Positions 48,601 through 59,325 of a stretch of DNA of 64,000 bases are shown here, one piece after another; within the stretch, counting starts at the first letter, position 1; each line of letters opens with the position of its first letter. Origin of the DNA: Telmatactis stephensoni (Eukaryota > Cnidaria > Anthozoa > Actiniaria > Isophelliidae); contig JALIZF010001720.1 of NCBI GenBank assembly GCA_029948255.1, forward strand, positions 15,001-79,000, given 5' to 3'. The notes under the pieces are model-generated. The model had not been told where the DNA came from and did no database searches. It saw only the letters and a list, made by a program, of their open reading frames with translations. The translations under genes were made by a program, and so were the position numbers.

Positions 48601-51600
48601 AAATGCTTGGATGGCTCGTTCATGTTGGACTTGCGACGATTTTTGTTGCTTGACGACAGCGACAAAGTACATTCAGAAAGGTTTTCATATCAGAGTATCG
48701 AACAGCTCAACGGAGATGCGATGAAAATTAGTAAAATTATTCCAAGCTGCATGAGGGAGCTGAGAGTAGTTCAATACAAAATGTGGCAAGGAATAAAAAG
48801 TTACACCATTCCTAGGCTCTGATAAGTGATTAGGATTTTTCTAAGGTCAAATCCTGGTAATGACATTTTTTCCTGTTGAAAGAGCCAGTTTGCCAGTTTT
48901 CAAAGGCAACATTGACTAACATGGCCATTTTGACGGCCATATTTATTCTCGATTGGAGTGTGGGAACGAGTTTACTGGAAAGTGAGTGAACATTTGCACA
49001 TTCGTCCCCCCACAATAACCCGTGGATTTGCAATCTACGAGTTAAAAAAGTTCGTTTTCACGCTAGATGGCAGTAATCTTGATCATGTTTGAGGCAGTGC
49101 CCCAATAATTTTCGAAAACGGAAAATCGAACAAAAGGCATCGGCCCGTCATTTACATCAAGTCATTGTCAGCATTGAAACGTTGAAGAAATTCTATCTTT
49201 TACACATAAAAATATAACCTCAAAAATGTACAAGAAAATTTAAGTGTCGTAAAAAGTTAGAGATATTTCGACACCAGTACATACATACCCTCTATTGGCT
49301 TTAAAACAACTTTCTACGTTAAGTATTCGAAAATATCTCGAAAGTGGAACCAAGATTTTTGTTAAAATTGAAATATCTGATACGTTACCATACTTTTGTG
49401 GATTTGATAATATAAAAACAATAGGTCACCGTGTTGGTTTTTGGGCTACAGCTCGCTAAAGTACGAATTTTGTCCTCAAATAGGCCTTGGTAGAGAGAGA
49501 AGTAGGGCGAGTTTAGACGAAAAAGTAAAGAAAAAGCCGACATCTTTTTCAGTTTTCTCAAAAGCTCTTACGTTCCTGTGTGAGCCAAAAAATTCGAATC
49601 CGAATGGGTCGAGAAGAACCAATGACCAAGCTCATGCCTTGGCCATTTAGAGCAGAAATGTTGTCTGCATGAGGCTGTGAGAAAAGAAAAAACAAGCGCC
49701 AAAGCGAGAATATGACCCTCCTTACGTTTTTTTTATTCATACTAGATCGTAGGCTTCTCTATGCAGGCTTCTTGCAATTAGGATGGCGATTATGAACCAG
49801 ACATGAGGGATTATTAACAACGGAGCGCAAGACCTGTACGTGAAAACATAAGACCGAGACCTTCCAGTTTCCGAGCAAGAGAGGTTAATAAATCGTTTGC
49901 CTATTTCAATTTGTCAGTTTTAGATAATTGATGAGTCACACGACATTATTAGGTATATTAAACGCAGCATTTGCTGTAGGTCGCAAACTGCTTTTAGCTC
50001 TGTCAAGGTATCATAATTGAAAAGGGGACCTTGATTATAATAATATTTGACGCACCTTCTGGCCATTGTAGAGATGTTGTCTTTGTTTTTGTACAAAACG
50101 ACCTGACCACGTCATTACTCCTAACATAACCATTGATGTGTAACACTGCTGACCGGTTGTTTTTTACATTATCAATTGTATCTTGGATGAGCCATCCATT
50201 ATCTTCCCATTGTGAAGGACATCCTGAAGAAGGCTTGAGAAGGGAGTAGGTTCCTTCTGGCCAAGACCAAACTTCTCCTGTAAAGTTAAATTATGAATAA
50301 TTATCATTGGATTGTTGGACGATGTTTGATGATGCCCGGATCAATGAAGTCAGCAAAGAAGCAAAGAGAGGCAAATAGGGAAGGAAGGCAGGAAGGAATG
50401 AAAGGGAGGAAGGAAGGAAGGAAGGACCGGAAGGCAGGAAGGAAGCAAGCAAGCAAGCAAATAATGAAAGAAGAAAGAATGCAGGAGCTGAAAGTTCTAT
50501 TAACTAGTTTTTACAATACGTAGATGTGGTTTTGGAAATTAAACTAGTCTACACCATCTGGCTCCGGTAACATGAAGGATGGATAGCGGTCTTATCTACT
50601 GGATAAACGATGACGGCGTTTTCCAGTAAATGTATCAACTAGAGAAGGTTTTCCCCAACGGATAGCGCTATTCAACCATCGTGCAACTGGAACCGAATTA
50701 ATAAAACAACTGTATCTTGGATGACCCATCCATTATCAACCAATTGTGAAGGACATCTTGAGACAGGCGTGAGAAGGGAGTAGGTTCCTTTTGGCCAAAG
50801 AATTCCGTCTTCAAAAAGATTAAGAATTTAGGTCGAGATTAAAAGTAATTGTACGTAGAGGTAGGAAGCGGTAGAGTGAATTTATTTAACCCGCAAAAAA
50901 TGCGATTGCTTAGTGAATACACTAGTCGTTAAAGCTCATATGACGCAATGGTTACCGCATTAGTGCCGTAGCAGTAGCAGCAACATAATTGGTGGTAGTA
51001 GAAGTGTACTGTGCAAATCAACAACAGCATCAATAATAATCAAATCCTTAACGTGATACTTTGATAGTTCAAAAGCTTTACCTTGTTTCTGACATTTAAT
51101 ATTTTGGCTTACCTGTAAACTGATAAACATTATTAGCCCCTAATCCTCCAACTCCATTTCTGCAGGCTGTAGATTTTCCATGTTTACCATACGTTTTGTC
51201 TGCAGTAGGACCACTCCAGCAGTTAATCCAATGTAGATCGTTCTCCCAATGTTGAACAGCAAAAGTGCTGTATCCTTCTCTTTCAGCTTTTTCAGCACAT
51301 TGCTCTACTTTGTGCATGACATCAAATACAAAACCTAGATTTTCAGGTAAAGCTCTATCCCCCTTTTTATCCTTGTAGCAACCAATATGCTTATATTGCT
51401 GTTCTAAAATACAAACAATAACGAACAATTTTACTTGTTTATTTATTTATTTTTTGTTTATTTATTTGTTTGTTTGTTCGTTCGTTTCATTTATAAATTT
51501 GAAAAAACTAACACATTTGTTGATAAACTAGTACTAAAAGCGTGGATATGCATGGTCACAATTCTTGGCGGATCAAATTCAATCGGTGAGTTAATTACGT

Positions 51601-53033
51601 TTCACTCGATTTGTAAGCTATTAAGGGTTACACCTGGATGTATTTGCTTGTAACTGTGAGTTAACGATCCTAGCTTGAATCAATGAGCTTTAAGAATACA
51701 AAATTAATATTGATGCTGAATATAAAATTGATAAACATTAAACCTTACTGTCACAAAATTACCAAAACGCTTACTTTTTGTTTGCAAGTTCAACTAGATT
51801 AAGAAGTGCTGATGTCAAATTATGTTGATATAATCATAAGTATAACTTGAAGGAGGATGCCCACCAACGACCTTCATAAATTTTCGACATTTGAAACAAG
51901 GTTATTTGGAACAGCCAAGGACTGCCTAATAGCTAACACAAGGGAAAAACAGTACGAAGGACTTTCTTTTGAACAGAATCAACAATTTCAGATAAAAAAT
52001 CAGGAAGAGAAGCCCAACTCGATCGAGAGGCAAACTAATTAAGGTAATGCGCTCGCGTATTCGTGCGCATAACGTTTGCGCATGTTTTATACGCGCGCAC
52101 TGATATGGAATTTGATTGGACTTCCTGTGTTCTAAAATATTTCAATATGGCGGACGCCACGAAGCAGTATTCAAAGCCTTAATTATAACTTAAAATCTAG
52201 CACCGCCAGCTATCCTAATTTTTTGCTTTTTCGGCGTATTTTGATCAAAACTAAAAAAAAAAGGTAAAAAAAAATTCGTCAATAGGTTTTTGAGAAAATC
52301 GCGAAAAACCGTCAAAATGAACGTCCGATTCGCGCGTAAGTGCAACGGATTTTCATCTTTCAATTGCGAATACTTAGTTTCACCTACAAATAAGTGGCAT
52401 ATATTACTTTTCATGATATTTTGTCTACTTGAGTATGTATGTCTGAAAGCCTTTAGTTTGCAAATTAGCAAACACTTATCGTACGCTAGAGGTCAGACTC
52501 TGAAATCTGTTGTTTTCGTTCGAAAAGGTGAGATTTCGCTCCTTTCGAGCTATCATAGCACCAAAACTAGCACCGTGACACCCCTCTCCATTTTCTTGAT
52601 TGATTTGATGTTCCCAACTCAAAAAAATAATCTACATAATGATTAAAGAATAGATCAGAATCTGAAATATGTGCAGTTTTAGGGCGTGCGGAGCTTGATG
52701 AGAATACGAGAGACTGATGGTATTCTGAAAAGAAATCCGTGAAGCGTTTTAACTGTTGCTAGTCTTCCTTTATCTTAGTATTATTATTAAGCTTTATTGT
52801 ATTTTTGTTTATAGTAGCTTAAAATGCAAATAACCCCTAGCTCGATCCAGGTTAACAGTATCCATTCCACAGTATTTGAATATATGACTGATGCAGTATT
52901 TCCTCAATTGATCTGTATGCTCGTTTGTTGTCGAGGATTTATGGTAATTAGGTGACATCATCTCAGGAATCATTTAATATACAAGAATTTTTACTTACGT
53001 TTATCCTAAAGGAAAAGAAGAAAGAAAGAAAGG

Positions 53034-53065
<32 letters not shown>

Positions 53066-55292
53066 AAGAAAGAAAGAAAGAAAGAAAGAAATACATGCAG
53101 TATGCGGAGTTTTAATTTCGGGGAAAGGGATTAAAAAGGCTCAAGTTCTATAACTTATGTACAAATTTTAGCAAATTAAAGATATTCCCAAATCGACGGA
53201 ATCTCGCGTTTAAAACTTGTCTTGACTAACGTTATCGTTTGAATTAAATTAGTGTCATACGAACGAGCGTGATTTGAATACACTACCAGCAAATAACAAC
53301 AACAACAAAAACAACAACAACAAGCCTTCATATATATTTCGCTCGCGGATTGTTTCTAGTTGTTGCTTGAAGTGCGACATTGTTTTTTGAAATAAGTCTA
53401 TTCACTAATACATGAAAGTTTCCATAGACTGGAAGTTATATTACGTATCTATACTAAGTATTATCAAACTCATTAATAATTAGTCGGGCGGCTAGCCCGA
53501 CTTTAGTTCTACCTTTTGGTCTTCTGTCACGTCGCGTTTAGTCCTCCCATGATGCTTTACGAACTCGACAACAGGGATCCCATTCATGTCTTACGATAGC
53601 CACATGTCGATCGAACTTCGAGAAGGGAGCGAAGGGAAGATATATGTTTACAAGACTTTTATAGAAGATGTCGAAGAAATTACTTGCTATAAAGACGCTC
53701 AAATCACATACAAATGCACACACCGTCCGCGATAGACCCACACTAAAAGATGTCTATGAGCGTACATTTCGACCCGGGTTGTTTCAAGGACTGTCTAACA
53801 TGTTGAACATGTCTACTTGTGTCTAATATGGAAAACAAGCTAAAACGAGTTCTCACTAGTTCACACCAGATCGATGATGATCATAGCAAAAATATTACAA
53901 ATGACAGTGACAAAAATGAAAGTCACAAAATGCTAAGTGATATTTTTTCGAGAGGGCAATGTTCTGTTACGGGTCATTTTGCGTGTTACTGTTCGAATCG
54001 AAGCTCGTCTACGGGCCCAATCAATTCAAGCCAAGATAATAAGTATAAAGTGAGGTCGCACTGAGAATCTCTGCAATATATTTGGTTACCCTATGAAAGA
54101 AAATTTTATACTTTGTATGTGATGGAATTGTATTTATCATTCGTTTCATCTAAAGCGTCAAATACAGTAGACAATGCGTTATCTTTGACCGTGATGCAAC
54201 TAGCTTTTTAAAATCAGTTAGTTTTATAATCATTGCCGCCAACGCTAGCCGTTTGTGATTGTTTGAAAAATTGCTTTTACTCAAAGTGCTAAATATTTTA
54301 AACAGTCATAGTGTGTGTCCGACACTGATCCTGGAGAATTATGTTTTGTAGTTCAACATTGAAGGTCAACTAGCAATGTTCGTCACACAACGCACAAGAG
54401 ATAGACAAGAAACATTTCATATATCAGAGAAAGCGGTGTACTTTCGTGAGTTTTAGGGGAACAGTTCTGCTAACGTGGATACACCAGCTGTTTTCTGCTC
54501 GCAGCACTTAACTTTCTATTAGAAATGAACCATAGCAGTTATCTCACGTCGCAAGTGTTTATCTTCGCGCTGCAAACACATACAATTTTACGCTCAAGTA
54601 GCCCGACTTCACGCTTCATTAGCGTCTAGTTCATTAGAAAACACAATGGAAATCACTACCGGAACGTAGATCTTTATATCGGATAAAGATTTTTGTGTAT
54701 TTGCATAAACTTTAACTTGGATTTTCTAAGTCAAAAGTAGTCAAACTTGGAAAATTCTGGTCCAATATGATAATTGACAACTAGACGTTTGATAAGTAAT
54801 ATAAAGAACTCGAGAGCGTGTTATATCGGGTCTAAAGATCCTCGCCTTCGGCTCGGATCTTTATCCACCGATATAACACGCTCTCTCGTTCTTTATACAT
54901 TACGTAACATGGCCTAAGCGACTAGTACAAGCGTTCTTTCAATTTCTGTTACACTTTTTTATCATGAAATTATGACAACCAAGGAAATAAATACAAAAAT
55001 GACAAACTGCTTCAACTTCTTCTAGAAAATGGCAGTTTCATCCTGTTTTCAGTCATGCGAAAAATACTTGAATTGAAAAAGATCACTAAGCTCTCAATAT
55101 AATTAATTACTGACGAAATAAAATTCCTCATACATTGGTTAGTCGACAGTCAATTATGGGGGAAGCTCCACTGCAGCTATTTGTACATTGCACGGGAATA
55201 ATAATTGAGTTCTACTTACCTGTATTACAGCTGGTAATTCTTGTAAGAACTACAATAAACAAGCACAAAATACAATGAAGTTTGGTGAACAT
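42351..55292 (-). CDS. Gene C: complete WSC-like/ApeC/CUB type I membrane receptor
   Basis: Nine exons on the minus strand: 55220-55292, 51113-51403, 50056-50277, 47836-48243, 46063-46410, 45505-45640, 43791-43829, 43648-43704 and 42351-42639. They sum to 1863 nt, giving 620 residues without stops. Layout: signal peptide 1-24, WSC-like 25-121, ApeC 122-331, CUB 332-447, short stalk and membrane helix 448-492, tail to 620. The tail keeps NPIY and GYEKL, but the later motifs have drifted (YDQR, YQTP, YQPV, YHTT). Intron 1 (3.8 kb) and the ApeC intron (1.8 kb) hold repeats and one relic ApeC exon. It is probably a surface recognition protein with altered signalling compared with B and D. Confidence 0.85.
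42751..42972. mobile_element. Short TIR element just upstream of gene C's last exon
   Basis: Ends ATATATCGGGTGCATTATGA / TCATAACGCACCCGATATAC. Confidence 0.65.
43648..43829 (-). CDS. Gene C exons 7 and 8: juxtamembrane tail with NPxY
   Basis: Exon 43791-43829 (39 bp) encodes LSSRLNTEEHHS. Exon 43648-43704 (57 bp) encodes NDPDNEQAVVHVNPIYGR. NPIY keeps the PTB/clathrin motif. Both exons are phase 2-2 with GT/AG borders. Confidence 0.74.
44342..44527. repeat. Inverted repeat in gene C intron
   Basis: Arms share CTTGAAAGGTAGCCGTGCCT and GTGAGCTTGCAATGATAGA in inverse orientation. Confidence 0.75.
44868..44939 (-). repeat. tRNA-derived SINE fragment
   Basis: On the minus strand GTGGCTGAGCGGTGAGAGCG (A-box region) is followed by CCCGGGTTCGATTTCCGG (B-box). 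It lacks a complete cloverleaf, so a SINE head is likelier than a tRNA gene. Confidence 0.55.
45505..45640 (-). CDS. Gene C exon 6: short stalk and transmembrane helix
   Basis: 136 bp, phase 1 to 2. The stalk is only about 20 residues, then TALLIVIPLVCFILVLVVV and IDIIYRYR. It lacks most of the Ser/Thr-rich stalk seen in B. Confidence 0.78.
46063..46410 (-). CDS. Gene C exon 5: CUB domain
   Basis: 348 bp, phase 1-1. GCNKTLAGPNGKFQSPRFP, LCSWKIKVP, NFTSFSLAVENG and SGFHAEY. Confidence 0.88.
46749..46990. repeat. Probable degenerate foldback MITE in the gene C intron
   Basis: Left end AAAGGTGCTTTCACACGG with later GCAACGATTGTAGCAACTCG. It resembles the TTACAC-type foldbacks elsewhere but the right boundary is unclear. 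Confidence 0.4.
47068..47210. repeat. Palindromic foldback in gene C intron
   Basis: Inverted arms CACTTATTGACTGGGACC and GGTTTTGTGGTC, centre CCGAGGCGGAGCCGAGG. Confidence 0.85.
47836..48243 (-). CDS. Gene C exon 4: ApeC domain, part 2
   Basis: 408 bp, phase 1-1. It contains QYCIYKEGS and DGWIIMDDEWPD, then the shared core SGVKSQAIDLPITHPFYLLP, C-x-x-V-K-W and FYCYYES. Confidence 0.85.
48260..50040. other. Long ApeC intron of gene C, no gene recognised
   Basis: A 94-codon plus-strand frame at 48538-48822 has no recognisable domain and no family counterpart. Confidence 0.4.
50056..50277 (-). CDS. Gene C exon 3: ApeC domain, part 1
   Basis: 222 bp, phase 1-1. EVWSWPEGTYSLLKPSSGCP, DNGWLIQDTIDNVKNNRS, HINGYV, SFCTKT and LQWPE, then a GTGCGT donor. 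The frame is set by paralogy. Confidence 0.8.
50707..50808 (-). pseudogene. Relic ApeC part 1 exon inside gene C
   Basis: Encodes LWPKGTYSLLTPVSRCP and then NGWVIQDTV, matching the first half of the ApeC part 1 exon, preceded by an intact-looking AG. The second half and the donor are missing. It lies in the intron 430 bp upstream of the real exon, so it is a truncated duplicate. Confidence 0.8.
51113..51403 (-). CDS. Gene C exon 2: WSC-like Cys-rich domain
   Basis: 291 bp, phase 1-1. QYKHIGCYKDKKGDRALP, FAVQHW, NCWSGPTADKTYGKHGKS, TACRNGVGG and ANNVYQFTG. The Trp before the final motif (WAN in B and D) is replaced (GAN). Confidence 0.8.
53020..53092. repeat. (GAAA)n microsatellite
   Basis: Purine tetranucleotide tract in intron 1 of gene C. 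Confidence 0.9.
54796..54903. repeat. Short foldback in gene C intron 1
   Basis: Inverted ends GTAATATAAAGAACTCGAGA with a GCCTTCGGC centre. Confidence 0.8.
55220..55292 (-). CDS. Gene C exon 1: signal peptide
   Basis: ATG at 55292, MFTKLHCILCLFIVVLT and a Cys near the end, GTAAGT donor, phase 1. It closely matches A and B. Confidence 0.8.
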
Positions 55293-57908
55293 GTTCAGTG
55301 TTCAGTTGGTAACGATATGTTATTTCTTAAGGTTGATTTCTCCTCGAGTCTCGTACTGATTCGGGTTGTTCTGACGACTACCGAAAGTGAAGGTATTATA
55401 CATTCCTTATTAACATTGTCCAGCTGAAAAAGACTACAGGAAATGTCATGTGTCTCATTGAATAATCTTTTCTCGTGTGAATATTGTTGTTGCTCGTGGA
55501 ATTCAAAGCTTCCGTGACAAAAAAAGTAAAACAACAACAAAGCTTCTTTGGGTACTTTTGCAGAGCGTCAGGGGGTGTGGGAAAGGTTTGTAAATGTACA
55601 AGACGCCATGGACCCGTGAGGATACGAAAAAATTGCCGAAAGACTGAATGTATACTAGAATGAATGAGACAGGTGATATCTCTAGTAGTATGAGAGTACA
55701 TGAGAGACCTCGTCTTGCGGACTGAGCTTGTCAAGGGTTGTGTTTCAGCGAATGAAGAGAAGACTTTCATGTCGTCTCGGATAGACTGAAACTGAAGACT
55801 CATATCAGAAACGTAAATGAATAGTTTTCTGGGTCTTCAACATTCATGTAGTCACGTGACCGTCTCACTGGCAAGGACGAAATCTTCCAAGTCGACACAC
55901 CCTAGATGTCTTTCTATCTCGACGACGTTAATGACATTGGCTGTATTCGTCCAATTGTTGGGGGGAATGCGTCTAAAGTAATGCGAAAGTAAGTCTTCAA
56001 GTACAAGATCGCGATCTGTTGATTTTCCGTAATCTCGAGACCTATCTATAAAGCTGTAGCACCACTATATATTGGCACTTAAAGTGCTGTTAAGTAACCT
56101 TCCAGTACATTTTTTTCCATATGATATTGAATATAGAATAATTGCCTAGATTTTTAGGCATGGTTATGTGGCCCTCATTTTCGTGATAACAACCATTATG
56201 TTTATATTCAGTTACAGCTGACTACCAAAATCATTATCATAATTCATCGAGCGCAAAACCGGGTAAGAAAGGATTTAGAGTAAAGTTGAGTCTCCCATGC
56301 CACGATTTCTGTTCGAAATGGCACGAGTTTTATTCTGAAAATAACAACAACAAAAACGTAAAAAAGTAACTGAATAAATTAAACATCTTTTTGCAAATAT
56401 GAGGATAGGAAATTTGGTTTCTACTCGAGGAAAAAGAAGAGCTGATCAATATAGTATGACCTCCTGAAATAGCAAACCTATTTTTAGGTTTAGGCCAGAC
56501 AGACAGAAGAAACAACCATAATCTGTTAATTAAATGTAACGCATTTTATTATACACAAATAAACTACAAAAAATATCAAAAGTATGAAATTGAAATTATA
56601 GTGTCGCGTAACACTAATTAAATAAAAAATATATATGTCTAAAAACAAATGGAAAATAAACCTTCCATGTTAAAACTAAGAATTGTTATTCTGATATATA
56701 TTTATGTATAAGTATTGACACGTACAAGAAAGGTTTGATCCCAAGGCATGCTGAAGGGTCATTTTCACAACCAGAACACACGAGGGAGGAATTTCTTTTT
56801 TATTTATTTATTTATTTATTTTGCAATTTGCTTCCACGTAAAGATTATAACAATGAAATCGTTGATACACACCAGAGCTTTTCCCCAGGAAAAGTAACCC
56901 TTCGAGCAAGGACCTTTAGAAACATGAATGTTATTTCTACTTCTAATGTTATAACAGCAGAATATAATCAGACTAAGACTGAGACTCCGCGCGCGCCCTT
57001 ATAAAAAACTTCAGCAGCCGAATTTGATTTTGCCGAATTTGCGCGCTCTGATTGGTCGAGATTCGTGTGAGATTACAGTACACATGCACAATGCGTAATA
57101 GAATTCGAATCTTACGCGCGCTCTTACCGATTTGTTGAAATGTTTCGGTGAATATTATATTTAACAATTAGATTCCATTTTTTTCCATTTTTTTAATTGA
57201 TGTACAGAAGAAGTCAAAATGTGGTGAAAACAACGGTCAAACCACTCGAATTCGTTTCATGGCACACTTTTTGTTCTCACCACATTGTGACGAGTACGTA
57301 CATCTATTAGAGTACAGACCATGCATTTATATATAGCTACACCCTAATTATTATCGTGTGAAGTTTCGTAAAAATTCCATGTTTGGTTTTATTATATTTC
57401 TACGGAATTACCTTAATTTCATATTGATTATCATCAGGTGTGAGGTTTTAGCTATTTTCTCATTGCCTTCCATGCCTTCCATGCATATTATTTGTAGGTT
57501 AGTTTATTCAGTCTCATTTATACATCAATTCGTTTTTGTTTTATAGTATATCTTTATTGTTGTTCTATATTTATCCCAATCCATTCTTTCGGTTTTTCGT
57601 TATAATTTTTCAAGCGACTGATTTTGAATATTGTCATTACCGTACAGCTCCATGTATATTATTTATATTAGTCTATTTAGTCGTATTTGTACATCAATTC
57701 ACTTTCAATTTGTGTATATAGTTATACAAATAAATATCTTTATCTTTATCTATATCTAAAAAATTATCTTAATACATTCGTTTCATAATTCCACTTGGCA
57801 AGTTCATCGCATTTTGCCCTGTAAAGTTCACGTTTTTTCTCTGTCTCAAGACCTTATTACTGAGCCTGAAAAAAAATTCAAAAGAAAATATATGTGATTA
57901 AACTTTAA
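55293..57908. other. Intergenic, upstream of gene C
   Basis: Should contain the promoter of gene C, but no convincing TATA or other element was fixed. The relic WSC-like exon lies here. Otherwise AT-rich DNA without a recognised gene. Confidence 0.5.
56005..56213 (-). pseudogene. Relic WSC-like exon between genes C and D
   Basis: Minus-strand pieces read EYKHNGCYHENEGHITMPKN (56141-56213) and, after an unalignable gap and a frame change, YSFIDRSRDYGKSTD (about 56013-56062). They line up with YKHIGCYK...RALPENLG and CYSGLKADQTYSRYGKS of the intact copies. It lies upstream of gene C's first exon and is probably debris of a lost family member. Confidence 0.68.
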
Positions 57909-58509
<601 letters not shown>

Positions 58510-59024
58510 TTAAACTGATGTTCTATGCATACATGCGGTTACTATACAAAAAGTTTCTTTTGCTAAAAAATAAAATGAAACATCCCTCCTGAATAATCAA
58601 TGCGTTTGAGAAGTCGTTCCCAAGCCGACAACAGAGCGATTTAACAAAAGCAACGCGAAGTTAAAGAGGACGCCGCGCGCGCTGACGAATTTTGTTCGAA
58701 ATGACCGTTGACGTCACCGACGTCAAGAAAAGGACGTAATAACAAGCGAAATGGCGTCTTGAACGTGGCTTCGTGACGTTGTCACGTTAGTCAGGCAAGG
58801 AACGAATGTGATAAATTCGTCATCTAACGTCCTGTTTTCGCTTCGCGTCGCGTTTGCTAAATCACTCTAATCAAGACCGGATTTCAGTCCGTCTTCCAAT
58901 TAGTTCCTGTTCTTGCCTACGCCTCGGACTGCCGCTAATTCCTCAGAAACCCCGTCAAGACGTCCTCGCTTTAAGACATTAGATATCGATCCATACCTAC
59001 CTTTTGTACCAACTATTAGGTGTC

Positions 59025-59325
59025 TTATCCCAGAATTGTGAGGTACATTTGGTCGTCATTCATTGGTTCATAATCAAGTCTTTCTGGTGTCTGGTCAACA
59101 GGTTCTTCATATTGTAGGGACACCCTTTCATGGTCAGTTTGATGCTCAGTTTTGATTGGCCGAGATGATCTATTCAGAGGCTCATACTGTGTTGATGAGA
59201 GATTTCGGTTTAACTCTTGATAGCCTTGGTTAACGTTATTTTCTTCACGTCTTTCACTAATATTTGTACTTGTATTCACTACTACCGCTGCGCTGTCTAA
59301 ATGAGTTGTAGGAATTTCCACTGAT
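59025..59325 (-). CDS. Gene D last exon: ITAM-like tyrosine tail and stop
   Basis: 301 bp, enters in phase 2, TAA at 59025-59027. Motifs: GYQEL, QYEPL (8 residues after YQEL), QYEEP, DYEPM and MYLTI. YEPM is a PI3K-type YxxM motif. Confidence 0.82.

Noticed and set aside
48538..48822. 94-codon plus-strand ORF in a gene C intron
   Set aside because: No known domain, no splice support and no paralogue counterpart.
52190..52646. Opposed ORFs of 93 and 118 codons in gene C intron 1
   Set aside because: Low-complexity composition and mutual overlap; no motif found.
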